This document shows positions 10,486 to 18,272 of a stretch of 64,000 nt of DNA, piece by piece. Positions within the stretch are counted from its first letter, which is position 1. The number at the start of each line of letters is the position of its first letter. The notes under the pieces were generated by a model. The model was not told the DNA's origin. It was given only the letters and a program-made list of their open reading frames with translations, and did no database searches. The DNA is from Caldilineaceae bacterium (GTDB lineage: Bacteria; Chloroflexota; Anaerolineae; Caldilineales; Caldilineaceae). The translations under genes and the position numbers were made by a program. The stretch lies in NCBI GenBank assembly GCA_011523365.1, contig WTGY01000182.1, positions 1 to 64,000 on the forward strand, given 5' to 3'.

Positions 10486-10706
10486 TCAAGCCCTCCCACT
10501 GACTGCTGCGTGAATGAGAGAGGGCAACCAAGTTGCCCCCAGGTCTGCGCGTAGATGGTTCTGCAAGGTGTGAAGCACTTGTCTGCTTCCAGGGCAATGG
10601 GGCCTCTTGGGCCCCGCATTCGGGACAATTGAAGGTCTGATTTTGCCGTCTCGGAATCGGGTCTGACAGCCACTTTCCAAATTCGCCGCGAAAATCGTAA
10701 CTCTCT

Positions 10707-10735
10707 TTCGATTCTAGTGTTATATGATTTATAAT
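10707..10735 (+). promoter_or_regulatory. Candidate promoter of the acyl carrier protein gene
   Basis: A perfect TATAAT lies at 10730-10735. Seventeen bases upstream is a poor -35 match, TTTCGA at 10707-10712. The predicted start is near 10742, about 50 bases before the acpP ATG. The rest of the 305-base divergent gap (10486-10790) shows no gene I can support. Confidence 0.45.
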
Positions 10736-10790
10736 GCAAGACATTCGCATTAATTTCTGAACACGTATATCGACCAAAGGGGGAACGAGA

Positions 10791-11027
10791 ATGTCAACAA
10801 CTTTTGAGCAGGTGCGCGATATTATAGTGGATCAATTAGATGTAGATCCTGATGAAGTTACTGAAAATGCCAAGTTCAAAGAGGATTTGGATGCCGACAG
10901 TTTGGACCTGGTTGAGTTGATAATGTCTTTCGAAGAGGAGTTTGGCGGCGAAATCAGCGACGAACAAGCCCAGGAGATCGAGACGGTCGGTGACGTAGTA
11001 AGGCATCTCGAGGCCCAGGCGGTCTAA
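10791..11027 (+). CDS. acpP: Acyl carrier protein
   Basis: This small acidic protein of 78 residues carries growing acyl chains on a 4'-phosphopantetheine arm in fatty acid synthesis. The attachment motif [10 protein letters not shown] holds the modified serine, and [12 protein letters not shown] is the typical helix III region. Length and charge are normal for the family. AAAGGGGG stands about nine bases before the ATG. It is a single-gene unit with its own promoter candidate and a strong terminator, and not inside a fab cluster as in many bacteria. Confidence 0.95.
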   Translation: MSTTFEQVRDIIVDQLDVDPDEVTENAKFKEDLDADSLDLVELIMSFEEEFGGEISDEQAQEIETVGDVVRHLEAQAV

Positions 11028-11057
11028 ATTGCCTGCCGGTACACAGTCTGTTTTTTC

Positions 11058-11087
11058 AAAGCGAGTTGTGTATGCAACTCGCTTTTT
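11058..11087 (+). terminator. Intrinsic terminator of acpP
   Basis: A perfect 11-bp stem (AAAGCGAGTTG at 11058-11068 with CAACTCGCTTT at 11075-11085), a 6-base loop and a T run at 11083-11087 lie 31 bases after the acpP stop codon. Confidence 0.9.
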
Positions 11088-11121
11088 CTATTGGCGGAGA
11101 TGGGTACACAAGGGGTAATGA

Positions 11122-11802
11122 GTGGCTGCGTCCTTTTCAGGAGACAGGGCAAAAGCGACATTGCTGATAATGGCCGGTGGCAGCAGCCGTCGTATGGGGG
11201 CCGACAAACTCCTGCTGCCTGTGCCTCCAGAAGGGATTCCCCTGGTTCGGCATGTAGCCGAACGGCTCTTGCCTCTGACATCGAGGGTGACCGTCATTGC
11301 CAATGATCCGGGCATCTGTGATGCCATTCAAGGTCTGGCCAAGGAGGAGGCCAAACACGGGCGGGACGGGATGGGCGCTGCCACCGACGTCAACTGCCTG
11401 CAAGACGACACGCCTGGAGATGGTCCGCTTGGCGGCCTTGCGACGGGTCTGCGGCGGATCGAGGGTTGGGCGTTAACGGTAGCCGGTGACATGCCGTTCA
11501 TTTCAGCGGCATGCTGCCGCCATCTGATTGACAGTTCAGATTGCAGTTGCGATGCGGTTGTGCCGGTTCTTGACGGGCAGTCACAGCCGCTGCATGCGGT
11601 GTACAGCCGCCGTTGCCTGCCTGCGATTGAGAAGGCTCTGGATGCAGGGATGCGGCGCATGGACAGCTTCTGGCACGAAGTACGGGTGCGCCCGATTGGG
11701 GCCGACCAGCTGCGCGCTTTTGACCCCGATCTGCATACATTCACCAACGTAAACACGCCGTCAGAGTGGAAAAAGGCTCTTGCCCTGCTTTCACAAGGCT
11801 GA
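11122..11802 (+). CDS. mobA: Molybdenum cofactor guanylyltransferase (MobA family)
   Basis: Nucleotidyltransferase of the MobA family, which links GMP to molybdopterin to make the bis-MGD cofactor. The N-terminal signature LIMAGGSSRRMGADK gives the nucleotide-binding loop and its lysine (about residues 15-29). GPLGGLATGL and VAGDMPF (metal-binding Asp) follow in the expected order. The length of 226 residues is slightly above the usual 195-210. The start is GTG, with AGGGG at 11111-11115. A related CTP-transferring enzyme (MocA-like) is the main alternative. No molybdoenzyme lies next to it, although a MOSC-domain gene is at 63.4 kb. Confidence 0.8.
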   Translation: MAASFSGDRAKATLLIMAGGSSRRMGADKLLLPVPPEGIPLVRHVAERLLPLTSRVTVIANDPGICDAIQGLAKEEAKHGRDGMGAATDVNCLQDDTPGDGPLGGLATGLRRIEGWALTVAGDMPFISAACCRHLIDSSDCSCDAVVPVLDGQSQPLHAVYSRRCLPAIEKALDAGMRRMDSFWHEVRVRPIGADQLRAFDPDLHTFTNVNTPSEWKKALALLSQG

Positions 11803-11931
11803 CCACCAGATGTTAGAATGGGGCCAGCCTGACCGGGGGCCGTCCTGGGAGAGCGATTTAAGTCCGAAGCGTGTGCGGCCGCACACAATGTGGCGGGGGA
11901 GGATTGATGTTAGTTCCGACCTCGCGAATCG

Positions 11932-13836
11932 ATGGACACGACAAATTCCAGAATGGTAAAGAATCGAAGACGCACGGGACAACAGAGAAGGACCGACTTT
12001 ACAAGGCAAGGCTGCCGCCAGCCGGTGGAAGAAGGCGCGGTCGTCAAAGACTGGGGAGGCCGACTTCCCATCGCGTTAACTTTTCCCAACAGCTATTATG
12101 TCGGCATGAGCAGTCTGGCATTTCAGTTGCTCTATCGTTGGCTGAACGCGGAACAGGATGTGGTCTGCGAGCGGATTTTCTGGCAGAAGGGTGCGGCGGC
12201 GTCCGGTCATCCATTGCTCTCGCTAGAGAGCGGACGCCCGGCAGCCGAATTCGACATCTGGGCATTTACCATCTCGTGGGAGATGGACTACTTCAACGTA
12301 GTCGAATTGCTGCGCCAGGCCGGGATCCCGCCTCTGGCTCAGGAGCGCCTTCAGAGCTGCCGCTGGGACGGGTCGCCCTGGCCCCTCATCATTGCCGGCG
12401 GGCCCGGAATCACGATGAACCCGGAGCCAATGGCGCCCTTCTTTGATGCCGTTCTCATCGGCGAGGGCGAGGAGGCCGTTCCCCAGTTCATTGAGATGTG
12501 CCGCGATGCGCTGCACGAGGACCGGGAGGCACTCCTCCGGAGACTCGATCGACAGCCAGGATTCTACGTCCCTCATCTTCGTCCTTCGAATCGCGACCAC
12601 GCAGACTTTCGGCCGGTTGAGCGGCTGTGGGTGCGGGAGTTGCCGGAGTACGAGACGCAGTCGGTTCTCTACACCCCGGATACGGAATTCAGCGGAATGC
12701 ACCTGATGGAGATCGCGCGCGGCTGTGGACGCGGGTGCCGTTTCTGCCTGGCGGGGTACGTCTACCGGCCGCCGCGCGAACAGCCTCTGGAGAGGCTGCT
12801 AGGCTGGGCGGAAACGGCAATAGCCAAGGGGCGCGACCGTATTGGTCTGGTCAGTGCCGCGGTCAGCGACCACACGCAGATCGATGAACTTGCAACCGAA
12901 CTAGCGGGGATGGGGGCATCGATCAGCGCCAGCTCGATGCGGATGGATCCCATCAGCGTTCCATTGATCCGGGCAATGGCAGAGGGGGCGACGCAGACTC
13001 TAACGGTAGCGCCTGAAGCAGGCAGCGAACGTCTGCGAAAGGTGATCAACAAGACCCAGACCGAAGAACAGATGATGCGGGCCGTGGGTCTGGCTGCAGA
13101 ACTGGATTTTCCCCAGCTCAAACTCTATTTCATGACCGGGCACCCAACCGAGACGGACGACGACATACAGGAGCTAATCGAGTTCACGCTGAAGGCGCGT
13201 GAGATTTTCAGGCGGCGGCTGGCGATAAACGCCACGCCCTTTGTTCCCAAGGCCCATACACCTTTTCAATGGGAAGCGATGATGCCTGCGGCCGAGCTTA
13301 AGCGGCGTCAGCGCACGATTAACAAGGCGCTGGCGCGGCATGGCGTCGAGGTGCGCGCAGACTCGCCTGAATGGGCTGAGGTGCAAGCAGTGTTAAGCCG
13401 GGGAGACCGCGCACTGGCCGACGTACTCCTGGCAATTCCGCCGGGGCAGTTGAACACACGCCTTTTCTTCCGAACCATGGAGAAGCTTGGGTTGGAAAAG
13501 GAGCATTACCTGGGCCAGTGGGAAACGGGCAGCCCTCTTCCATGGGATATCGTGCAGAGCGGGGTCAGTGAGAGCTACTTCAATTACGAGTTGCGTTTGG
13601 CAACGCAGGAGCGCACAGGTCTTTCGTGCCCGCCCGATACTGCTGGCTGCCTCACGTGCCAGGCGTGTGACGACGACTGGGCATTTCGTTACGGCGCCAG
13701 CGAAAACCGCCCGATCAAGACGACGAAGGGCGGGGCGTGGAGGGCCCAGGACTGGCTGCCCTGGACGAAGCTCAAAGCCCAAGAGCACGAAGCCAGCTTG
13801 GGAAGTGTCACGATTGAACCGATTCCCCTGGAATGA
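11932..13836 (+). CDS. B12-binding-type radical SAM protein (TIGR03960-like)
   Basis: Radical S-adenosylmethionine protein of 634 residues. The N-terminal part (about 40-200) resembles the B12-binding-like region of this family (LTFPNSYYVGMSSLAFQ, IIAGGPGITMNPEPMAPFFD). The radical SAM core begins with the cluster motif CGRGCRFC (C-X3-C-X2-C) near residue 265 and contains LTVAPEAGSERLRKVINK. The C-terminus has an extra Cys group (CPPDTAGCLTCQACDD). The family's function is unknown to me. Related proteins are often fused to a second C-terminal domain (TIGR03936), which I do not see here. The start is uncertain: ATG at 11932 or 11953, neither with a strong ribosome-binding site. Confidence 0.8.
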   Translation: MDTTNSRMVKNRRRTGQQRRTDFTRQGCRQPVEEGAVVKDWGGRLPIALTFPNSYYVGMSSLAFQLLYRWLNAEQDVVCERIFWQKGAAASGHPLLSLESGRPAAEFDIWAFTISWEMDYFNVVELLRQAGIPPLAQERLQSCRWDGSPWPLIIAGGPGITMNPEPMAPFFDAVLIGEGEEAVPQFIEMCRDALHEDREALLRRLDRQPGFYVPHLRPSNRDHADFRPVERLWVRELPEYETQSVLYTPDTEFSGMHLMEIARGCGRGCRFCLAGYVYRPPREQPLERLLGWAETAIAKGRDRIGLVSAAVSDHTQIDELATELAGMGASISASSMRMDPISVPLIRAMAEGATQTLTVAPEAGSERLRKVINKTQTEEQMMRAVGLAAELDFPQLKLYFMTGHPTETDDDIQELIEFTLKAREIFRRRLAINATPFVPKAHTPFQWEAMMPAAELKRRQRTINKALARHGVEVRADSPEWAEVQAVLSRGDRALADVLLAIPPGQLNTRLFFRTMEKLGLEKEHYLGQWETGSPLPWDIVQSGVSESYFNYELRLATQERTGLSCPPDTAGCLTCQACDDDWAFRYGASENRPIKTTKGGAWRAQDWLPWTKLKAQEHEASLGSVTIEPIPLE

Positions 13837-13994
13837 TATCGGCCTGTCTGGGCGGAATGTGGCGTCAGAATTTCTGTAGCTGACTCTCGATGGTCAAAGC
13901 AGTAAACGTTGGGCAAATATGGGAGCAGCCTTGCCTGCGCTGGCACAAACTGGGGACCTGCCGTGGCGCGCGGTGGGGGGGTGACGCCCGGCCG

Positions 13995-14108
13995 CCGCGA
14001 GACGACAACTTCAAATTGCCCACACACTCGCTACGGCGCGGACAGGACCGGGGGCGTTGCGGGGGCGGAGCCCCCGCACAAGGGAGGCCGCTTGCGGCCG
14101 ACCGCCCA
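13995..14108 (+). repeat. Dispersed GC-rich hairpin repeat, copy A
   Basis: The core at 14050-14108 is shared with four other places in the window. It holds a perfect hairpin GCGGGGGC-GGA-GCCCCCGC followed by CACAAGGGA and a second hairpin GGCCGC-TT-GCGGCC. The stretch from about 13995 also resembles copy C near 27430. It fills most of the 383-base gap 13837-14219, which has no convincing gene. Translations across it (for example a GGVAGAEPPHKGG frame) recur with the repeat and are not real proteins. Confidence 0.85.
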
Positions 14109-14219
14109 AAAAAACGATGAGAGAGTCTAGAGGAGTGAAGAGAGAGAAACATCTCTCGCCATGCTATGCTATGAGCGCCCTTTGGCAAGCACTTAGCAAT
14201 TACAGAAATTCTTAAGAAG

Positions 14220-15023
14220 ATGCGCCGAATCTGCTACAACAATGGTGTAGTGTCCTATGTCTTCGAGAGTCTTGCTTCTCTTCGTATCCAGGCCCATGTC
14301 AGCACCCGTCACGGGGGCGTTTCACCAGAGCCCTGGCACAGTCTGAATTTCAGCTACAGCAGAGGCGATGAGCGGGAGCGGGTCCTGGAAAACTTCGCCC
14401 GCTTCTGCAGCGCGATCGGTAGAGACCCCTCCGAGCCGGTACGCACGCACCAGGTTCACAGTACCAATGTTGCCAAGGTAAGCTGGGCGGACGCCGGCAC
14501 CCGACAAGCCAGGTGCGACGCCCTCATTACGGATGCGATTAATCTGCCGCTATTTCTTGTATTCGCCGACTGCGTCCCACTTGTAATTTATGATCGGGCT
14601 CACCATGCGTTAGGCGCCTGCCATGCGGGATGGCGCGGCACTGTCGAGGGGATGGCCAGCTCCGCTCTCAGGGCGATGAAGGCGGCCTTTGGCACAGACG
14701 CGGCCGATGTGCATGTTGGGATCGGTCCCAGTATCGGGCCGGAGAGCTACGAAGTCGGCGAGGAAGTCATTGGGAGGGCAGTTTCAGCATTGCCTGACGG
14801 CGAAAAGTACCTTAGCAAGCGCAACGGCGATCCTGAGAATCCTTGCTTCGACCTCTGGCAGGCCAATATAGACCAACTGACTGCTGCTGGTGTCCCGGAA
14901 GGGCAGATCGAACTGTCCGGAATCGACACTGCGCGCAGGACGGATGAGTTTTTCAGCCACCGAGCGGAAAAGGGCAGGTGCGGCCTCTTTGGACTCTTGA
15001 CGTGGCTGGAACCCAAAGAGTAA
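14220..15023 (+). CDS. pgeF: Peptidoglycan editing factor PgeF (YfiH/laccase-domain family)
   Basis: Purine-nucleoside-phosphorylase-like cytoplasmic protein of the YfiH/PgeF family, formerly called polyphenol oxidase. Family members act on peptidoglycan precursors carrying a wrong amino acid or on purine nucleosides. Metal-site motifs are all present: THQVHS, FADCVPL, GACHAGWRGT and the C-terminal DEFFSHRAEKGRCG. The length of 267 residues is normal. The ATG at 14220 has only a weak AAGA in front. It stands alone between the repeat and an unknown membrane protein gene, so context does not narrow its role. Confidence 0.88.
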   Translation: MRRICYNNGVVSYVFESLASLRIQAHVSTRHGGVSPEPWHSLNFSYSRGDERERVLENFARFCSAIGRDPSEPVRTHQVHSTNVAKVSWADAGTRQARCDALITDAINLPLFLVFADCVPLVIYDRAHHALGACHAGWRGTVEGMASSALRAMKAAFGTDAADVHVGIGPSIGPESYEVGEEVIGRAVSALPDGEKYLSKRNGDPENPCFDLWQANIDQLTAAGVPEGQIELSGIDTARRTDEFFSHRAEKGRCGLFGLLTWLEPKE

Positions 15024-15047
15024 GGGCATCGTTTGCAAGTCAGGATA

Positions 15048-15056
15048 TGATACAAT
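15048..15056 (+). promoter_or_regulatory. Possible extended -10 element
   Basis: TGATACAAT (TG-n-TACAAT) lies in the 197-base gap after pgeF, 165 bases before the next start codon. I see no acceptable -35 at 16-18 bases, so this rests on the extended -10 alone. Confidence 0.3.
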
Positions 15057-15220
15057 TGGTCGGGACAGAAGAGACTATGGTCTGATGTCGAAAAACGTGC
15101 GGAGTGCAGAGCAGTTTCGCAAATGACGCAGGCGAAGTCGCCGACGGGCGGCCCCATGCGGTGTTCACAGGTCTCAAGGTTGGAGCCGCTCTGCCATTTG
15201 TCTGTTCGGGTTGATTCTGC

Positions 15221-16030
15221 ATGTCGGAAAACACAAACCGGTTTGAAGAGCTGTTGCGCAGGTTTGGTCTTGATTCTCTGCCGACGTACCAGCAGATCTT
15301 TGAATCGATGGACCCGTTGTCATGGACGCTAGTACTGCTCCTGACAGGAGCAATAGTACTGGGCGTCTTTTTTACATTAAACACACGGTACCGATTTCAC
15401 ACATTTCAGGAGGCCGAGGCCACTCCGGAGATCCTCCTGGCGCGTTTAAAGCAGGACCCGACGTACCTAACGCCAGCATCAATTGTCAACCGGCTGGGTT
15501 CAGATACGACTCTGCTGCTCCTGGAACACGGCGACCAGATTACCTCCCCGCAGTGGCGATCGATGTGGAACCGTGTGCGTGAGGAGTTACTGAGTCTGCT
15601 CTCCTCCCAACACGCGTTCGGCCCGATTTACGCCCTGGCCCACTACTACCAGAGCACAGATACGCAGGAGCCGGACAGCATGCGAATCCGCCGAACTGCG
15701 CTGATACACAAGCTGGGCCAGCGCCGGCGACTCGAACCCGGCGCCGACGGCATGGCGGCCCAGCTGCGGCTTGTACGCCATCCCGCTGAGCAGCTTGGGG
15801 AACTGGGTTTTGACGGGCCGACGGTCTGGTTAGAGAACCAGGAGGAAACCATGCCGATCCAAGGTCCGATAATTCAGATGGATTCGGTGCGGTTCGAAAC
15901 TGTCGATCGAGCCAGTGTCCATCTTCTGATACAGAGGACGCCAACCGTTGGGGGGAACTTCAGCATCCAACTGGAGAAAAGAAACGATATGTGGGTCGTT
16001 GTGGGCGAACAGGTCAACTGGGCGTCTTAG
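15221..16030 (+). CDS. Single-pass membrane protein of unknown function
   Basis: A 269-residue protein I do not recognise. One hydrophobic segment, about residues 33-54 (LSWTLVLLLTGAIVLGVFF), anchors it. The rest is soluble: a helical middle region (SIVNRLGSDTTLLLLEH, REELLSLLSSQHAFG) and a C-terminal part rich in beta-strand-like sequence (RFETVDRASVHLLIQ, FSIQLEKRNDMWVVVGEQVNW). That end reads like a small sensor or lipocalin-like fold, but no motif proves it. It is followed 96 bases later by a large polytopic sensor-like protein in the same direction, so the two may work together. Confidence 0.7.
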   Translation: MSENTNRFEELLRRFGLDSLPTYQQIFESMDPLSWTLVLLLTGAIVLGVFFTLNTRYRFHTFQEAEATPEILLARLKQDPTYLTPASIVNRLGSDTTLLLLEHGDQITSPQWRSMWNRVREELLSLLSSQHAFGPIYALAHYYQSTDTQEPDSMRIRRTALIHKLGQRRRLEPGADGMAAQLRLVRHPAEQLGELGFDGPTVWLENQEETMPIQGPIIQMDSVRFETVDRASVHLLIQRTPTVGGNFSIQLEKRNDMWVVVGEQVNWAS

Positions 16031-16126
16031 CAAAGTGTCTCCTGCCGCGTGCGCATGGCAGCCCTTGCGGCCGACCCAATTCCCATTTTGCGTGGGACTC
16101 TCGTACAGTTCTAAAGACAGCAAATA

Positions 16127-18208
16127 ATGAACGAATTAACGTTGACGCTTGCCGACGCATTGGGCTTCCTGAATACACTCGTCTCGTCGGTGGTTGTGAT
16201 TCTTGCCTTTTCGCTCCTGGCATACACTTTAACCTATAATTTCCGCCATCCGGTGGCGCGTCGATTCGCTTTTCTCCTCGGCCTTGTCATGGTGACCTAT
16301 GCTTCTGAAGTTGCCTTGACACAGGTGGTCAGCGCCGACTCGGCGTCCAAATGGCTGCGTTTTGAATGGTTGGGCATCGCTCTCCTGCCCGGCGCCTACT
16401 TTGCTTTTTCCTACGCTGTACTGCGTACGACGAACTACCACACCGATCGCCGCAGATTGATCAATATCGCGATAGGCGTTCTTTCGGTAGTCAGCGCTCT
16501 TCTTGCATTCTTCACGACATGGCTGGTGGGCATCGTTGAGTTTGACCCGCTCCTCAGCTACCTCTATCCTGGCGTCCTGTTCTGGCCATTTGCCGCATTC
16601 TTCGCCGGCGTCGTCATTCTTTCCCACTTGAACATCTGGAAGGCGCGGCAGCGCTGCCTGACCGCCGAGAGCCGCAAGCGGATGACTTATCTCTTGCTGG
16701 CTTCGGCAGCGCCGGGAATTGGCACCTTTCCCTATCTGATCGCGTTAGGCAAATCCTCGGTCGGGCTGCTATCACCGGAGCTGATATTGAGCCTTGCCAT
16801 TGTCGGCAACGCTGCTATCGGCGCCATGTTGATCGGTCTGAGCTACACCGTGGCTTTTTTCGGGGTATACACGCCGGATAGAGTCGTCCGCTATCGATTG
16901 ATCCGCTACTTCGCCCGCGGGCCGGTTGTGGCGATCATTGTCATTTTGGCCGTGCAAACGATCCCGACCGTCGAACGTATACTTGGCCTGCCCCGCAATA
17001 TCGTGCTGTTCAGCGTAATCACCGGTGTGATTGTGGCCGCTCAGGTGATTCTGAGCGTCTCCAGAGAGCTGACCGACCGGCTGGTCTACGGTGAGGACAG
17101 GCAAGAGATCGCCTGGTTGCGGGAACTGGACAGACGCCTATTGACGACGACCGATCTACGCCAATTTCTCGAGAACCACCTCACGGTATTGTGTGAGCTG
17201 CTGCGCGTCCCTTCCGGCTTCGTGGCTGCGGCGATCGGAACCGACCTGATCCTGGAAGCGATGGTTGGGCCAGAGGGAACGCGGCAAGAGATCCTTGACG
17301 ACAAGGATTGGAGCGATGCCATGAGCGAGGCGTTAAGCCATGCCCGCAAGAATGGGACGTCAAGCGCGGCGCGAAAGGCACAGGTTGTGGATGGCAGGGC
17401 GGCGCCCTCGGAAAACGGCCGTAGGTCGGCGCGGCAAATTGCGCCGGAGCCGGCCGAATTCGGTGGATACTGGCTCTGGCCTGTTCTGGAACCTGCGGGG
17501 GAGCGTAAGGGAGAGATCGTGCTAGGGATGTTGGGAGTACGCGCCCGCAGCAGTTCTCCTCATTTCAGTGCGGAGGAGCGGGCGCTGTTGGCGCAGCAAA
17601 TCGACAGTGTTGCCAAGGCACTGCTGGATCGCAAGATGCAGATGCAGGTCATGGTGGTCCTACGGCGCATCATTCCCGGGATCGACCGCATCCAGCAGAT
17701 TCGGGGGATTGTGCCGTATGTATCAGAGAACACGGAGGTTCCCCCGGCCGAACTGCTGGAGCCGAGCCCGATTCACAATCCTGAATTTGAGAGCTGGGTG
17801 AAGGATGCACTCAGTCACTATTGGGGCGGGCCGAAGCTGACTCGCAGCCCGTTGATGCAGCTGCGGGTGGTGGACCGGGTCGTCGAAGAGGCGGACGGCA
17901 ACCCCGGCAAGGCGTTGCGTCTGGTGCTGGGGCGCGCCATCCAGAACCTGCGTCCGGGGGGTAAGCAGGACCTTAGCACGCCTGAATGGCTCCTCTACAA
18001 TATCCTGGAAATGCGATTCATTCAGGGGCGCAGGATTCGTGATATCGCCGGCCGTCTGGCCATCAGCGAGAGCGACCTGTACAGGAAGCAACGGGTCGCG
18101 ATCGGCCAGGTTGCCCAGGTGTTGACAGAGATGGAGCAGGGCGACTGGGATGCGCTACTCAGATTACAGGAAGAAGATAGTCCGGATATTGTCGAGGAAC
18201 TGAGCTGA
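16127..18208 (+). CDS. Polytopic membrane sensor with GAF-like region and C-terminal HTH-like end
   Basis: A 693-residue protein. Residues about 10-315 hold eight or nine hydrophobic segments, resembling the 7TM sensor module found in front of some histidine kinases (positions by eye). Residues about 330-520 look like a GAF-type domain (LDRRLLTTTDLRQFLENHL, LLRVPSGFVAAAIG, FSAEERALLAQQIDSVAKAL). No H-box, N-box or GGDEF motif follows. Instead the C-terminus (about 590-680) reads as helices, including MRFIQGRRIRDIAGRLAISE, like a helix-turn-helix. I infer a membrane-bound signalling or transcription regulator. The DNA-binding role is a guess. FtsK follows after 64 bases. Confidence 0.75.
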   Translation: MNELTLTLADALGFLNTLVSSVVVILAFSLLAYTLTYNFRHPVARRFAFLLGLVMVTYASEVALTQVVSADSASKWLRFEWLGIALLPGAYFAFSYAVLRTTNYHTDRRRLINIAIGVLSVVSALLAFFTTWLVGIVEFDPLLSYLYPGVLFWPFAAFFAGVVILSHLNIWKARQRCLTAESRKRMTYLLLASAAPGIGTFPYLIALGKSSVGLLSPELILSLAIVGNAAIGAMLIGLSYTVAFFGVYTPDRVVRYRLIRYFARGPVVAIIVILAVQTIPTVERILGLPRNIVLFSVITGVIVAAQVILSVSRELTDRLVYGEDRQEIAWLRELDRRLLTTTDLRQFLENHLTVLCELLRVPSGFVAAAIGTDLILEAMVGPEGTRQEILDDKDWSDAMSEALSHARKNGTSSAARKAQVVDGRAAPSENGRRSARQIAPEPAEFGGYWLWPVLEPAGERKGEIVLGMLGVRARSSSPHFSAEERALLAQQIDSVAKALLDRKMQMQVMVVLRRIIPGIDRIQQIRGIVPYVSENTEVPPAELLEPSPIHNPEFESWVKDALSHYWGGPKLTRSPLMQLRVVDRVVEEADGNPGKALRLVLGRAIQNLRPGGKQDLSTPEWLLYNILEMRFIQGRRIRDIAGRLAISESDLYRKQRVAIGQVAQVLTEMEQGDWDALLRLQEEDSPDIVEELS

Positions 18209-18272
18209 GATTGATGGAGACCGGGTGGGGTAAGGTGTTGTAGTTGTGATGGTTCTTGCGAGGTAATGTGGT

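Noticed and set aside
10469-10777. A 102-codon minus-strand frame with a CPEC motif
   Set aside because: One Cys pair is too little. It overlaps the start of the isomerase fusion and the acpP promoter region, and no ribosome-binding site is visible.
14220-15023. Laccase (multicopper oxidase) call
   Set aside because: The motifs are those of the YfiH/PgeF family; the copper-binding motifs of laccases are absent.
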